A stretch of 35,826 nucleotides of DNA from Actinomycetota bacterium (GTDB lineage Bacteria > Actinomycetota > Acidimicrobiia > Acidimicrobiales > Iamiaceae), in contig JACPNX010000027.1 of the NCBI GenBank assembly GCA_016185275.1, forward strand, positions 1 through 35,826. Reading direction: 5' to 3'. The position numbers and the translations under genes were made by a program. Numbering within the stretch: the first letter of the stretch is position 1; each line of letters opens with the position of its first letter. The notes under the pieces are model-generated. The model ran no database searches. It saw nothing but the letters and a program-made list of their open reading frames with translations, and was not told where the DNA came from. Below, one piece after another: positions 20,986 to 28,576 of the stretch.

Positions 20986-22172
20986 GCGACGACGTTCGGG
21001 CGCCGGTGCGCGACGACGCCACGGGCCGGCCCCGCTCGGGCGGTGCCGCCCCCGGTCCGGTCGAGAGCCAGACCGAAGAGGCACTGCTGGCGCTCACCGG
21101 CGAGCAGCAGTCGTCGGGTCCGCTCCTGGAGGTGCGCGACCTCATCACCCACTTCACCCTCGGAAGTGGGACCGTGCGGGCCGTCGACGGCGTCTCGTTC
21201 AGCCTGTCGCGCGGCAAGACGCTCGGCGTCGTCGGCGAGTCGGGCTCGGGCAAGACCGTGCTGTCGCGCTCGGTGATGGGCATCCTGACCGCGAGCAACG
21301 TGGTCCGGCGCGGCCAGGTCATCTACGACGGGCGCGACCTGTCGCGGCTGACTCCCAAGGAGCTGCGCCCCTACTGGGGACGCGAGATGGCCATGGTCTT
21401 CCAGGACCCGATGACCTCGCTGAACCCGGTCGTCAAGATCGGCCGCCAGCTCACCGAGGGGCTGACCCAGAGCCTCAAGATGTCCAGGTCGGAGGCCAAG
21501 GAGCTCGCCGTCGCGGGCCTCCGGTCGGTCGGGATCCCCTCGCCCGAACGGCGCTTTAACGAGTACCCGCACCAGCTCTCCGGCGGGATGCGCCAGCGCG
21601 TCGGGATCGCCATCGCGCTGGCGATGGGCCCCAAGCTGCTCTTCGCCGACGAGCCGACGACCGCACTCGACGTCACCGTCCAGGCGCAGATCCTCGACCT
21701 GTTGGAAGAGCAGCAGCGCGAGCGGTTCATGGGCATGGTGCTCGTCACCCACGATCTCGGTGTGGTGGCCACCCGCGCCGACGAGATCATCGTGATGTAC
21801 GCGGGCCAGGTGGTGGAGAAGGCGCCGACGGCCAAGCTGTTCGCCAGCGTGCGCATGCCATACACCGAGGCGCTGCTGGAGTCGATCCCCAAGCTCCACG
21901 AGCCGAGCCACACGCGGCTGCGAGCCATCGGCGGGCGCCCGCCCGACCTGATGCACCCGCCGAGTGCCTGCCGGTTCTCGCCGCGGTGCCCCTACGTCCG
22001 CGACAAGTGCCGCACCGATCCTCCGCCGCTCATCGAGGACACCCCGGGGCACTCGTACCGGTGCTGGTTCCCGGTGGACGTGCGCGTCACGGCCCCCACC
22101 CGGGCCGGGCAGGCGACCGGCGCGTCGTCCGGTGCGTCGACTGGTGCGTCGACCGGCGCGGTGAAGGCCTGA
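20982..22172 (+). CDS. Peptide-type ABC transporter ATP-binding protein, first subunit (DppD/OppD type)
   Basis: A 396-residue ATPase. After a 47-residue hydrophilic extension it has Walker A GESGSGKT (85-92), Q-loop MVFQDPMTSLNP, signature LSGGMRQRVGIAIAL, Walker B LLFADEPTTALD and H-loop VTHDLGVV. The C terminus carries the oligopeptide-transporter domain with CRFSPRCPYVRDKC, a four-cysteine-like cluster seen in this family. The extreme C terminus is a Gly-Ala-Ser/Thr tail from a 12-bp repeat (22119-22154). The start GTG 20982 overlaps the permease stop. The stop TGA (22170-22172) overlaps the next ATG. Confidence 0.93.
   Translation: MSDDVRAPVRDDATGRPRSGGAAPGPVESQTEEALLALTGEQQSSGPLLEVRDLITHFTLGSGTVRAVDGVSFSLSRGKTLGVVGESGSGKTVLSRSVMGILTASNVVRRGQVIYDGRDLSRLTPKELRPYWGREMAMVFQDPMTSLNPVVKIGRQLTEGLTQSLKMSRSEAKELAVAGLRSVGIPSPERRFNEYPHQLSGGMRQRVGIAIALAMGPKLLFADEPTTALDVTVQAQILDLLEEQQRERFMGMVLVTHDLGVVATRADEIIVMYAGQVVEKAPTAKLFASVRMPYTEALLESIPKLHEPSHTRLRAIGGRPPDLMHPPSACRFSPRCPYVRDKCRTDPPPLIEDTPGHSYRCWFPVDVRVTAPTRAGQATGASSGASTGASTGAVKA
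22119..22154. repeat. 12-bp tandem repeat in the ATPase C-terminal tail
   Basis: Three copies of GGYGCGTCGNCC-type units (each 12 bp) code for Gly-Ala-Ser-Ser/Thr repeats at the end of the first ATPase. In-frame and low-complexity. Confidence 0.8.
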
Positions 22173-23228
22173 TGGCCGGGACCGGCACCGCCCACCTCCG
22201 CCCCGAGGGCGAGGCCCTGCTGCGCGTCGACGATCTCGTCGTCGAGTACCGCTCCGGCCGCAAGGGCAAGGTCCACGCCGTCTCGGGCGTGAGCCTCGAC
22301 GTCCTCCCCGGCGAGACGCTCGGGCTCGTCGGCGAGTCGGGCTGCGGCAAGTCGACGACGGGCAAGGCGATCGTGCAGATGCCGCGGCCGACCTCGGGTC
22401 GGGTCGTCTTCGACGGCACCGACCTCACGAGCCTCGACGCCGAGGCGCTGCGGCGGACGCGGCCGCAGCTGCAGATGATCTTCCAGGACCCGATCTCGTC
22501 GCTGAACCCGCGGCGTCGCGTCGCGGACATCGTCGCCGAGCCCCTCACCATCTGGAACCGGGGCGCGGCCGAGGACCGCAAGAAGGTCGTGGCCGACCTG
22601 CTCGACAGCGTCGGCATCGATCCTGAGTTGGCGGCCGAGAAGCGGCCGCACGAGTTCTCGGGCGGCCAGTGCCAGCGCATCTGCATCGCCCGGGCCCTCA
22701 TCCTCGACCCGAAGCTGATCATCTGCGACGAGCCGGTCTCCTCGCTCGACGTGTCGGTGCAGGCCCAGATCCTCAACCTGCTCGAGGACATGAAGGCCCG
22801 CTACGGGATCACGCTCGTCTTCATCGCACGACCTCGCGGTGGTGAAGAACGTGAGCGACCGGGTGGCGGTCATGTACCTCGGCAAGCTGTGCGAGGTCGG
22901 CTCACCGGACCGGATCTACGACCAGCCGGCCCATCCGTACACGGCCGCGCTGCTCGACTCCATCCCCGAGCCCGACCCGACGGCCCGCTCCGCCTCCAGC
23001 ACCCGGCTCAGCGGTGAGCTGCCCTCGCCGCTCGACCCGCCGAGCGGCTGCCGGTTCCGCACCCGCTGCCCGCGGGCCGAGGAGCGCTGCGCCGAGGAGG
23101 AGCCGCAAGTCCGCCAGGTGGCCCCGGGCGTCGACCAGTACGTCGCCTGCCACTTCCCGCTCGTCGCCAAGGTCGACGCCCCGCAGCGGCGCGCGGCCAC
23201 TGGCCTCGCCGCCCCCACCGGCGTCTGA
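22172..23228 (+). pseudogene. Peptide-type ABC ATPase, second subunit (DppF/OppF type), frameshifted at the H-loop
   Basis: The first part has Walker A GESGCGKS (54-61), Q-loop MIFQDPISSLNP, signature FSGGQCQRICIARAL and Walker B LIICDEPVSSLD. At 22826-22829 the frame breaks: LVFIA should continue HDLAVVKNVSDR. The expected codons GCN-CAC-GAC are read as GC-ACGAC, 2 nt short, so the His of the H-loop is lost. The rest (VVKNVSDRVAVMYLGKLCEVG to a C terminus with CRFRTRCPRAEERC) continues intact in the other frame to 23228. As written the protein ends out of frame with about 50 wrong residues. The clean flanks suggest a recent mutation or sequencing error (a CCC run is one explanation). The start overlaps the previous stop (TGATG). 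Confidence 0.8.
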
Positions 23229-23258
23229 TCAGGCCGCCACGGGGCCGGAGGGAACCCT

Positions 23259-23933
23259 GTGCGCCGAACGGAGCGAACCGAGCCGGGCCGGAAGCGGCTC
23301 GATCCCGAGATCCGCCGGCAGTCGATCCTCGACGCGGCCGAGCGGGTGTTCGCGTCGCGCCCGATCGGTGAGGTGACCTTCGAGGAGGTGGCGGACGCCG
23401 CCGGCGTGTCCCGTGCCCTGCTCTACAACTACTTCGGCGACCGGCAGGGGCTGCTGGCCGCGCTGTACGGGCGAGCGTCGAAGCGTCTCGACGCGCTGAT
23501 GCTGGACGCGCTGGGCCCTGGCCTCACCCCCGTCGAGCAGCTGGGCGCCCTGGCCCGCGCCTACGTGACGTTCTCGGCGACGCACGAGGCGGCAGGCCTG
23601 CTCGCTTCGGCCGGCGCCTACGAGCACGCGGTCGTGCGCTCGGCCCGGCGGGCCCGGATCGAGCGGCTGGCCTCGGCGTGGGGCGGCACCGCCCAGTCGC
23701 ACGTGGTCGCGTGCATCGTGCTCGGCATGCTCGAGTCGGCCACGGCGACGGACACGAGCGACGGGCGCGACGGGAGCGACGGCCACCTCGACCTCGCCGA
23801 TCTCGTGTGCCGCCTGGTCGGACCCGGCCTGGATCAGCTCACGGGTCAGATCCCCAAGTCGGCCGCCGCGATGGCCGACACCGCGTCCGCCTCGCCGTCG
23901 AGCGTTGCCTCGGCCACCGCAGCCCGTCCGTAG
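23259..23933 (+). CDS. TetR-family transcriptional regulator
   Basis: A 224-residue TetR-type protein. The N-terminal DNA-binding domain spans about residues 18-65 (RRQSILDAAERVFASRPIGE, VTFEEVADAAGVSRALLYNYFGDRQGLLAALY), the classic helix-turn-helix followed by the YNYFGDR link. The C-terminal part is helical, with an Ala-rich ligand-type domain, and ends in a Ser/Ala-rich tail. GTG 23259 has GGAGGG 6 nt upstream. It follows the importer operon by 30 nt, so it may be co-transcribed and control it. Whether it binds the TGACC-N4-GGTCA sites is open. Confidence 0.9.
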   Translation: MRRTERTEPGRKRLDPEIRRQSILDAAERVFASRPIGEVTFEEVADAAGVSRALLYNYFGDRQGLLAALYGRASKRLDALMLDALGPGLTPVEQLGALARAYVTFSATHEAAGLLASAGAYEHAVVRSARRARIERLASAWGGTAQSHVVACIVLGMLESATATDTSDGRDGSDGHLDLADLVCRLVGPGLDQLTGQIPKSAAAMADTASASPSSVASATAARP

Positions 23934-23977
23934 CGGGGGCGAGCGGAGCGGGGGCGTGCGCGGCGGGCCACGCCTCC

Positions 23978-23983
23978 TACGCT
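23978..23983 (+). promoter_or_regulatory. -10-like TACGCT, leaderless promoter
   Basis: TACGCT ends 7 nt before ATG 23991 of the cyclophilin gene. Confidence 0.6.
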
Positions 23984-23990
23984 TGCGCGC

Positions 23991-24464
<474 letters not shown>

Positions 24465-24501
24465 CACCCGCGGCGCCGCCGCGGCACGTGCCCGCCCCAC
24501 C

Positions 24502-26130
24502 GTGTCGACCCCCGAGCACAACCTCGCCCGCCTGCACGAGGCGGTCGCGGCCGCCGTGCCCGACCGCGCGTGCGTGATCTGGCGCGATCGCAGGCTGTCG
24601 TGGGCGGAGGTCACCGACCGCACCCGACGCCTGGCGGCGGTCCTGGCCGCCGCCGGGCTGGGGCGGACGGGCGCGCGGGAGCGGGGGCGGCCGTGGACAT
24701 CGCCGCACGACCACGTCGCCCTCTACCTGCTCAACGGGAACGAGTACCTCGAAGGCATGCTCGGCGCGGCGAAGGCCCGTGCCGCGGCCTTCAACGTGAA
24801 CCACCGCTACGTGGCCAGCGAGCTGGAGCGGCTGCTCACCGATGCCCGAGCTCGCGCCGTGATCTACGCCGGCCGCTTCTCCACCACCCTGGCCGACGCC
24901 CTCGACCGGCTGCCCGAGCCGCCGGCGCTGTTGCTGCGCGTCGACGACGGGAGCGCCGACGCGCTGCTGCCCGGCGCGCTCGACTACGAGACCGCGCTGC
25001 GCGAGGCGGACCCGGCGGCGGCTCCCACCGACTGGTCGCCCGACGACCTCTACGTGCTCTACACGGGCGGGACCACGGGCACGCCCAAGGGCGTCCTGTG
25101 GCGGCAGGCGGACTTCCTACGCACGTGCCTCGGCGTCACGGGCACCACCGACGCCATCGTCGCCGCGGCACGCTCCCGCGCTGGCCTCAGAGCGCTGCCG
25201 GCGCCACCGTTCATGCACGGCGCCGCATCGTGGAACGCGATGAGCGCATGGATCGCAGGTGGCACGGTCGTCGTGCAGGACGCGGTCGATCGTTTCGACC
25301 CCGCCGACGTGCTCGACACCTGCGAGCGCCACGAGGTCTCGTCCCTCCTGATCGTCGGCGACGCCTTCGCCCGCCCGCTCGTCGACGAGCTGGCGGCCCG
25401 CCCCCGCGACCTGCGGGCGCTGCGGACCGTGATGACCGGTGGTGCCATCCTGTCGGCGCGGGTGAAGGAGGACCTGCTCGCGCTGCTGCCCGGCGCCCGC
25501 GTCGTCGACATCCTGGGGTCCTCGGAGACGGGGCGCCACGGCACGCACACGAGCGACGCCGGCTCGGCCGCGTCCGGCACGTTCGACCCGTCCGCCACGA
25601 CCGTCGTCCTCTCCCCCGATCGCAGCCGTGTCCTGCCGCCCGGCGATCCGCGGATCGGATGGCTCGCGCAGCGCGGCGCCGTGCCGCTCGCCTACCTGGG
25701 CGACGCCGAAGCCACGGCGGCCACGTTCCCCGTGATCGCAGGCGAGCGCTACGCCGTCGGCGGCGACCGCGCCCGGCTGCTCGACGACGGCCGCATCGAG
25801 CTCCACGGTCGAGACTCCGTCACCATCAACACGGGCGGGGAGAAGGTCTTCGCCGAGGAGGTCGAGCAGGTCCTCAAGGCCCACCCCGCCGTCTACGACG
25901 CGCTGGTGGTGGGACAGCCGAGCGAGCGCTTCGGCCAGGAGGTGGCGGCGGTCGTCCGGCTGCGCGCCGGGTCGTCGGCCTCGCCCGACGACCTGCGGGC
26001 GCACTGTGGCGAGCACCTGGCGCGCTACAAGCTGCCGCGCACGATCGTGTTCCGGAACCACATCGCCCGCAGCCCCAGCGGCAAGCCCGACTACGCGTGG
26101 GCGCGCGCCGAGCTCGACCAAGCGGATTGA
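24502..26130 (+). CDS. Acyl-CoA synthetase (AMP-forming, FadD-like)
   Basis: A 542-residue ANL-superfamily ligase. The ATP loop is DLYVLYTGGTTGTPKGVLWRQ, then a mid part with PPFMHGAASWNAMSAWIAGGTVVV, the adenylate-binding DILGSSETGRHGTHT, and GDRARLLDDGRIELHGRDSVTINTGGEKVFAEEVE. The C-terminal catalytic Lys is in RSPSGKPDYAWA. The VLWR motif after the ATP loop and the PPFMHGA block resemble actinobacterial FadD enzymes, some of which act on steroid side chains; the exact acid is not known. GTG 24502 is the first plausible start (MSTPEHNLARL), without a strong ribosome site. It probably feeds acyl-CoA to enzymes like the dehydrogenase and crotonase elsewhere in the window. Confidence 0.9.
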   Translation: MSTPEHNLARLHEAVAAAVPDRACVIWRDRRLSWAEVTDRTRRLAAVLAAAGLGRTGARERGRPWTSPHDHVALYLLNGNEYLEGMLGAAKARAAAFNVNHRYVASELERLLTDARARAVIYAGRFSTTLADALDRLPEPPALLLRVDDGSADALLPGALDYETALREADPAAAPTDWSPDDLYVLYTGGTTGTPKGVLWRQADFLRTCLGVTGTTDAIVAAARSRAGLRALPAPPFMHGAASWNAMSAWIAGGTVVVQDAVDRFDPADVLDTCERHEVSSLLIVGDAFARPLVDELAARPRDLRALRTVMTGGAILSARVKEDLLALLPGARVVDILGSSETGRHGTHTSDAGSAASGTFDPSATTVVLSPDRSRVLPPGDPRIGWLAQRGAVPLAYLGDAEATAATFPVIAGERYAVGGDRARLLDDGRIELHGRDSVTINTGGEKVFAEEVEQVLKAHPAVYDALVVGQPSERFGQEVAAVVRLRAGSSASPDDLRAHCGEHLARYKLPRTIVFRNHIARSPSGKPDYAWARAELDQAD

Positions 26131-26246
26131 GGCCACGCACGGCGTGCCGCGGGCTGCGACGACTGAGGCCACGGCACGGTTTCCGGGAGTGCCGCGGGCT
26201 GCGCGCCGACCGGCTTCACGGGCTCGACCGCTCGAGCCGACCTGAG
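26128..26246. repeat. Imperfect direct repeat between convergent genes
   Basis: TGAGGCCACG starts at 26128 and 26164, each followed by GTGCCGCGGGCTGCG. The second copy has an insertion. GGCAC/GTGCC arms in the second copy make a weak hairpin. This may act as a terminator for the acyl-CoA synthetase gene. Confidence 0.5.
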
Positions 26247-26447
26247 CTACTCCTTGACCGCCACCGCGTTCGGCGTGACGTTCATCTTCGGTTCGTAGGC
26301 GGTCGCCTCCACCTGGCGCGCCACTCCGCGCATGCGGGCCCGCAGGTCGGTGCGGCACGGCCCGCACGGCCCGTAGAGCGGCTCGGTCACGGCTGCTCCG
26401 CAGCGCGGGCAGTCGAAGTCGGCATCGGGGCTCAGGTGCTCGTCCAC
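26247..26447 (-). CDS. Small zinc-ribbon protein
   Basis: A 66-residue protein with FDCPRCGAAVTEPLYGPCGPCRTDLR: two CxxC pairs (CPRC, CGPC) 14 residues apart, a zinc-ribbon. The C-terminal half is basic, then EPKMNVTPNAVAVKE. No known enzyme domain. Such small ribbon proteins may bind nucleic acid or a partner; the role here is unknown. GTG 26447 is the likely start, with GGTGGC just upstream. It follows the 84-residue gene on the same strand by 28 nt and may be in one transcript. Confidence 0.75.
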   Translation of the reverse strand: MDEHLSPDADFDCPRCGAAVTEPLYGPCGPCRTDLRARMRGVARQVEATAYEPKMNVTPNAVAVKE

Positions 26448-26475
26448 GCCGCCACCATGCCAGAGCGGGGCCTGC

Positions 26476-26730
26476 TCACCGCGGAAGGTGCGCGAGCGCG
26501 GCCTGCGCGGCCCGGCTGCCGGCCTCCGCGGTCGCGGGTGCTTCGACGCGCCGCACCGAGCGGATGTCGCTCGTGCGGAAGCTGGCCACGCGGACGCTCC
26601 ACGAGTCGACCGTCGCCCTGCCTGCCGATGTCCTGAAGATCGTCGTCATCTGGCCCTCCTGCTGGTAGGCGTCGGCCTCGTGGATCCACTCGACTGCGCC
26701 GTCCAGCAGGGTCACCTCGAAGCTCGCCAT
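26476..26730 (-). CDS. Small conserved-looking hypothetical protein (84 residues)
   Basis: The protein starts MASFEVTLLDGAVEWIHEADAYQQEG and continues QMTTIFRTSAGRATVDSWSVRVASFRTSDIRSVRRV. It looks like a small alternating-strand fold with a charged helix at the end (EAGSRAAQAALAHLP). I do not recognise the family. ATG 26730 is chosen over a longer frame because TACCGT lies exactly 7 nt upstream, as in other leaderless genes. It diverges from the GT-C gene and lies just upstream of the zinc-ribbon gene on the same strand. Confidence 0.65.
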   Translation of the reverse strand: MASFEVTLLDGAVEWIHEADAYQQEGQMTTIFRTSAGRATVDSWSVRVASFRTSDIRSVRRVEAPATAEAGSRAAQAALAHLPR

Positions 26731-26737
26731 GCGATGA

Positions 26738-26743
26738 ACGGTA
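26738..26743 (-). promoter_or_regulatory. -10-like TACCGT, leaderless promoter
   Basis: TACCGT on the minus strand ends 7 nt before ATG 26730. Confidence 0.55.
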
Positions 26744-26931
26744 CGAAACGGGGGCTGTGGGCAGGAAGGGGCGCAACCCTGTGACTTGCGCGAGTTGTCC
26801 ACAGCCGCCGGCCGCGAGGAGCACGGCCGGTCGGAGACCGCGAACGGCGCGCCGCCTCGGGCCCGCGGCGACGACCGCGTGAAGAACCGGGTCGCGAGGC
26901 GTCCGATGGGAGCGCTGGCGTGGCGCGCAGG

Positions 26932-26937
26932 TAGCGT
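26932..26937 (+). promoter_or_regulatory. -10-like TAGCGT, leaderless promoter
   Basis: TAGCGT ends 8 nt before GTG 26946 of the GT-C glycosyltransferase gene. Confidence 0.45.
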
Positions 26938-26945
26938 CGCCGCCC

Positions 26946-28502
26946 GTGCCCGCGGCCGGCGACGAAGACCACCTGCTGCCCCCGGGACCGCGCTGGCTCC
27001 ACCGCGTCGACCTGGTGGTGATGGCCGTGATCGCCGCCGTCGCCGTGGTGAGCCGGTTCGCCACCCGCTCGCCGCTCTGGCTGGACGAGGCGCTCAGCGT
27101 CAACATCGCCCGACTGCCGCTCGGGCAGATCGCGCCCGCGCTGCGCCACGACGGCCATCCGCCGCTGTATTACGTCCTGCTCCACGCGTGGATGGCGGTG
27201 TTCGGGACGGGCGACATGGCGGTGCGCGCGCTGTCGGGACTGTTCGCTCTCGCACTGTTCCCGCTGATGTACGTGGCCGGCCGCCGCCTCGGCGGCCGCC
27301 GGGTGGGGATGGCCACCGTGCTGGTCGTGGCGGTCTCGCCCTTCGCCATCCGCTACGCCACCGAAGCCCGGATGTACACGCTCGTCATGGTCCTCGTCGT
27401 GGCCGCGTGGCTCGTGGGCGAGGACGCGCTGCGCGAGCCCACCGCCCGGCGGCTCGTGGCACTCGCCCTGCTCGTGGCGGCACTGCTGTGGACGCACTAC
27501 TGGAGCTTCTGGCTGCTCGGTGCGGTCGGAATCGCGACGGTGGGCCGGTGGTGGCTGCTCCGGCGCCACGGCGAGTCCACGCGGGCCCGCAGCACACTGC
27601 TCGTCCTCGGGGCCCTCGGCGGGGGCGTCGCGCTGTTCCTGCCGTGGCTGCCGGTGCTGGCCTACCAGTCGTCGCACACGGGCACGCCCTGGGGTGGGCC
27701 GGTCCGGCCCACCGCGGTCCTCGCGACCGCCATCGCCGACCTTGGCGGCGGAGCCAACCCCGAGGCCATCCTCACGGGGATCGTGCTCACGTTGCTGGTC
27801 GTGATCGGCCTCAGCGCCGTGGCCGTGTCGGGGCACCGGCTCGACGTCGACGTGCGCGTGCGCCCGCCGGTGCGGCGCATCGCCCTCGTCGCCGCGCTGA
27901 CCCTCGTCGTGGCCGAGCTCGCCTCCTATGCGACCGGCGCGGCGTTCCAGTCCCGGTACCTGGCCGTCGTCGTTCCCTTCGTCTGGCTCGTGGCCGGCCG
28001 CGGCCTCGGCCAGGTGACCGGGCCGGCGGCCTTCCGTGTGCTCGCGGCCACCGTGGTGGGTCTCGGCCTCGCCGGTGCCGGACGCAACTTCATCGTCCCC
28101 CGCACCCAGGCCCGCCAGGCCGCGCAGGCCATCGCTGCTTCGGGTCGCGCCGGCGACCTGGTCGTCGTCTGCCCCGACCAGCTCGGCCCGGCCCTGCGCC
28201 GCGAGCTGCGCGGCTTTCGAATCGTCACCGAGCCACTGCTCGGTTCGCCCGAGCGCGTCGACTGGGTCGACTACCAGCAGCGCCTCGACCGCAACCCGCC
28301 CGCCGCGGTGGCTCGGCGCATCCTGGCCGCCGCCGGCAACCGGCGCGTCTGGCTGGTGTGGAGCACCGGCTACAAGACCCATGAGGAGCGCTGCCCCGCG
28401 CTGGTCCGTGCCCTCCAGGCGGCCCGCCCGCGCACGACCGTGGCACTGACCGAGCTGAGCGACCGCTACGAGAAGGAGTCGGTCTACCGGTTCGACCCGT
28501 AG
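26946..28502 (+). CDS. GT-C membrane glycosyltransferase (PMT_2/ArnT-like)
   Basis: A 518-residue polytopic membrane protein. After the first helix it has SPLWLDEALSVNIARLPLGQI, then LRHDGHPPLYYVLLHAWM; the Asp-Glu after the first helix and the HPPLYY motif are the hallmark of PMT_2 glycosyltransferases that use polyprenyl-phosphate sugars. About ten hydrophobic segments follow. The last ~150 residues (from RNFIVPRTQARQAAQAI) are a soluble domain outside the membrane. It would add a sugar to a lipid or protein acceptor at the outer face; donor and acceptor are unknown. GTG 26946 has TAGCGT 8 nt upstream. Confidence 0.87.
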   Translation: MPAAGDEDHLLPPGPRWLHRVDLVVMAVIAAVAVVSRFATRSPLWLDEALSVNIARLPLGQIAPALRHDGHPPLYYVLLHAWMAVFGTGDMAVRALSGLFALALFPLMYVAGRRLGGRRVGMATVLVVAVSPFAIRYATEARMYTLVMVLVVAAWLVGEDALREPTARRLVALALLVAALLWTHYWSFWLLGAVGIATVGRWWLLRRHGESTRARSTLLVLGALGGGVALFLPWLPVLAYQSSHTGTPWGGPVRPTAVLATAIADLGGGANPEAILTGIVLTLLVVIGLSAVAVSGHRLDVDVRVRPPVRRIALVAALTLVVAELASYATGAAFQSRYLAVVVPFVWLVAGRGLGQVTGPAAFRVLAATVVGLGLAGAGRNFIVPRTQARQAAQAIAASGRAGDLVVVCPDQLGPALRRELRGFRIVTEPLLGSPERVDWVDYQQRLDRNPPAAVARRILAAAGNRRVWLVWSTGYKTHEERCPALVRALQAARPRTTVALTELSDRYEKESVYRFDP

Positions 28503-28510
28503 CCGGCTTC

Positions 28511-28555
28511 GCTCGGCTCGCTCGGCTCGCTCGGCTCGCTCGGCTCGCTCGGCTC
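28511..28555. repeat. 9-bp tandem repeat, five copies, between convergent genes
   Basis: Five perfect copies of GCTCGGCTC fill the gap between the two GT-C genes. Downstream, a 7-bp hairpin (CCGGTGC-GGA-GCACCGG, 28581-28597) lies in the last codons of the minus-strand gene and may act as a terminator. Confidence 0.95.
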
Positions 28556-28576
28556 ACCACTCGCCCGGAGCCCGGC

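Noticed and set aside
18922..21084. Long minus-strand open frame across the two permeases
   Set aside because: Rich in His/Asp/Arg with no domain; the plus strand encodes clear permeases with ribosome sites and coupled stops/starts.
22172..23228. Programmed frameshift in the second ATPase gene
   Set aside because: No slippery heptamer or stimulatory structure was seen at 22826, and the break destroys the H-loop. A mutation or sequencing error is simpler.
26700..26802. Longer N terminus of the 84-residue protein (start at 26802)
   Set aside because: The extra 24 residues lack a family pattern, and the -10 hexamer with 7-nt spacing supports ATG 26730.
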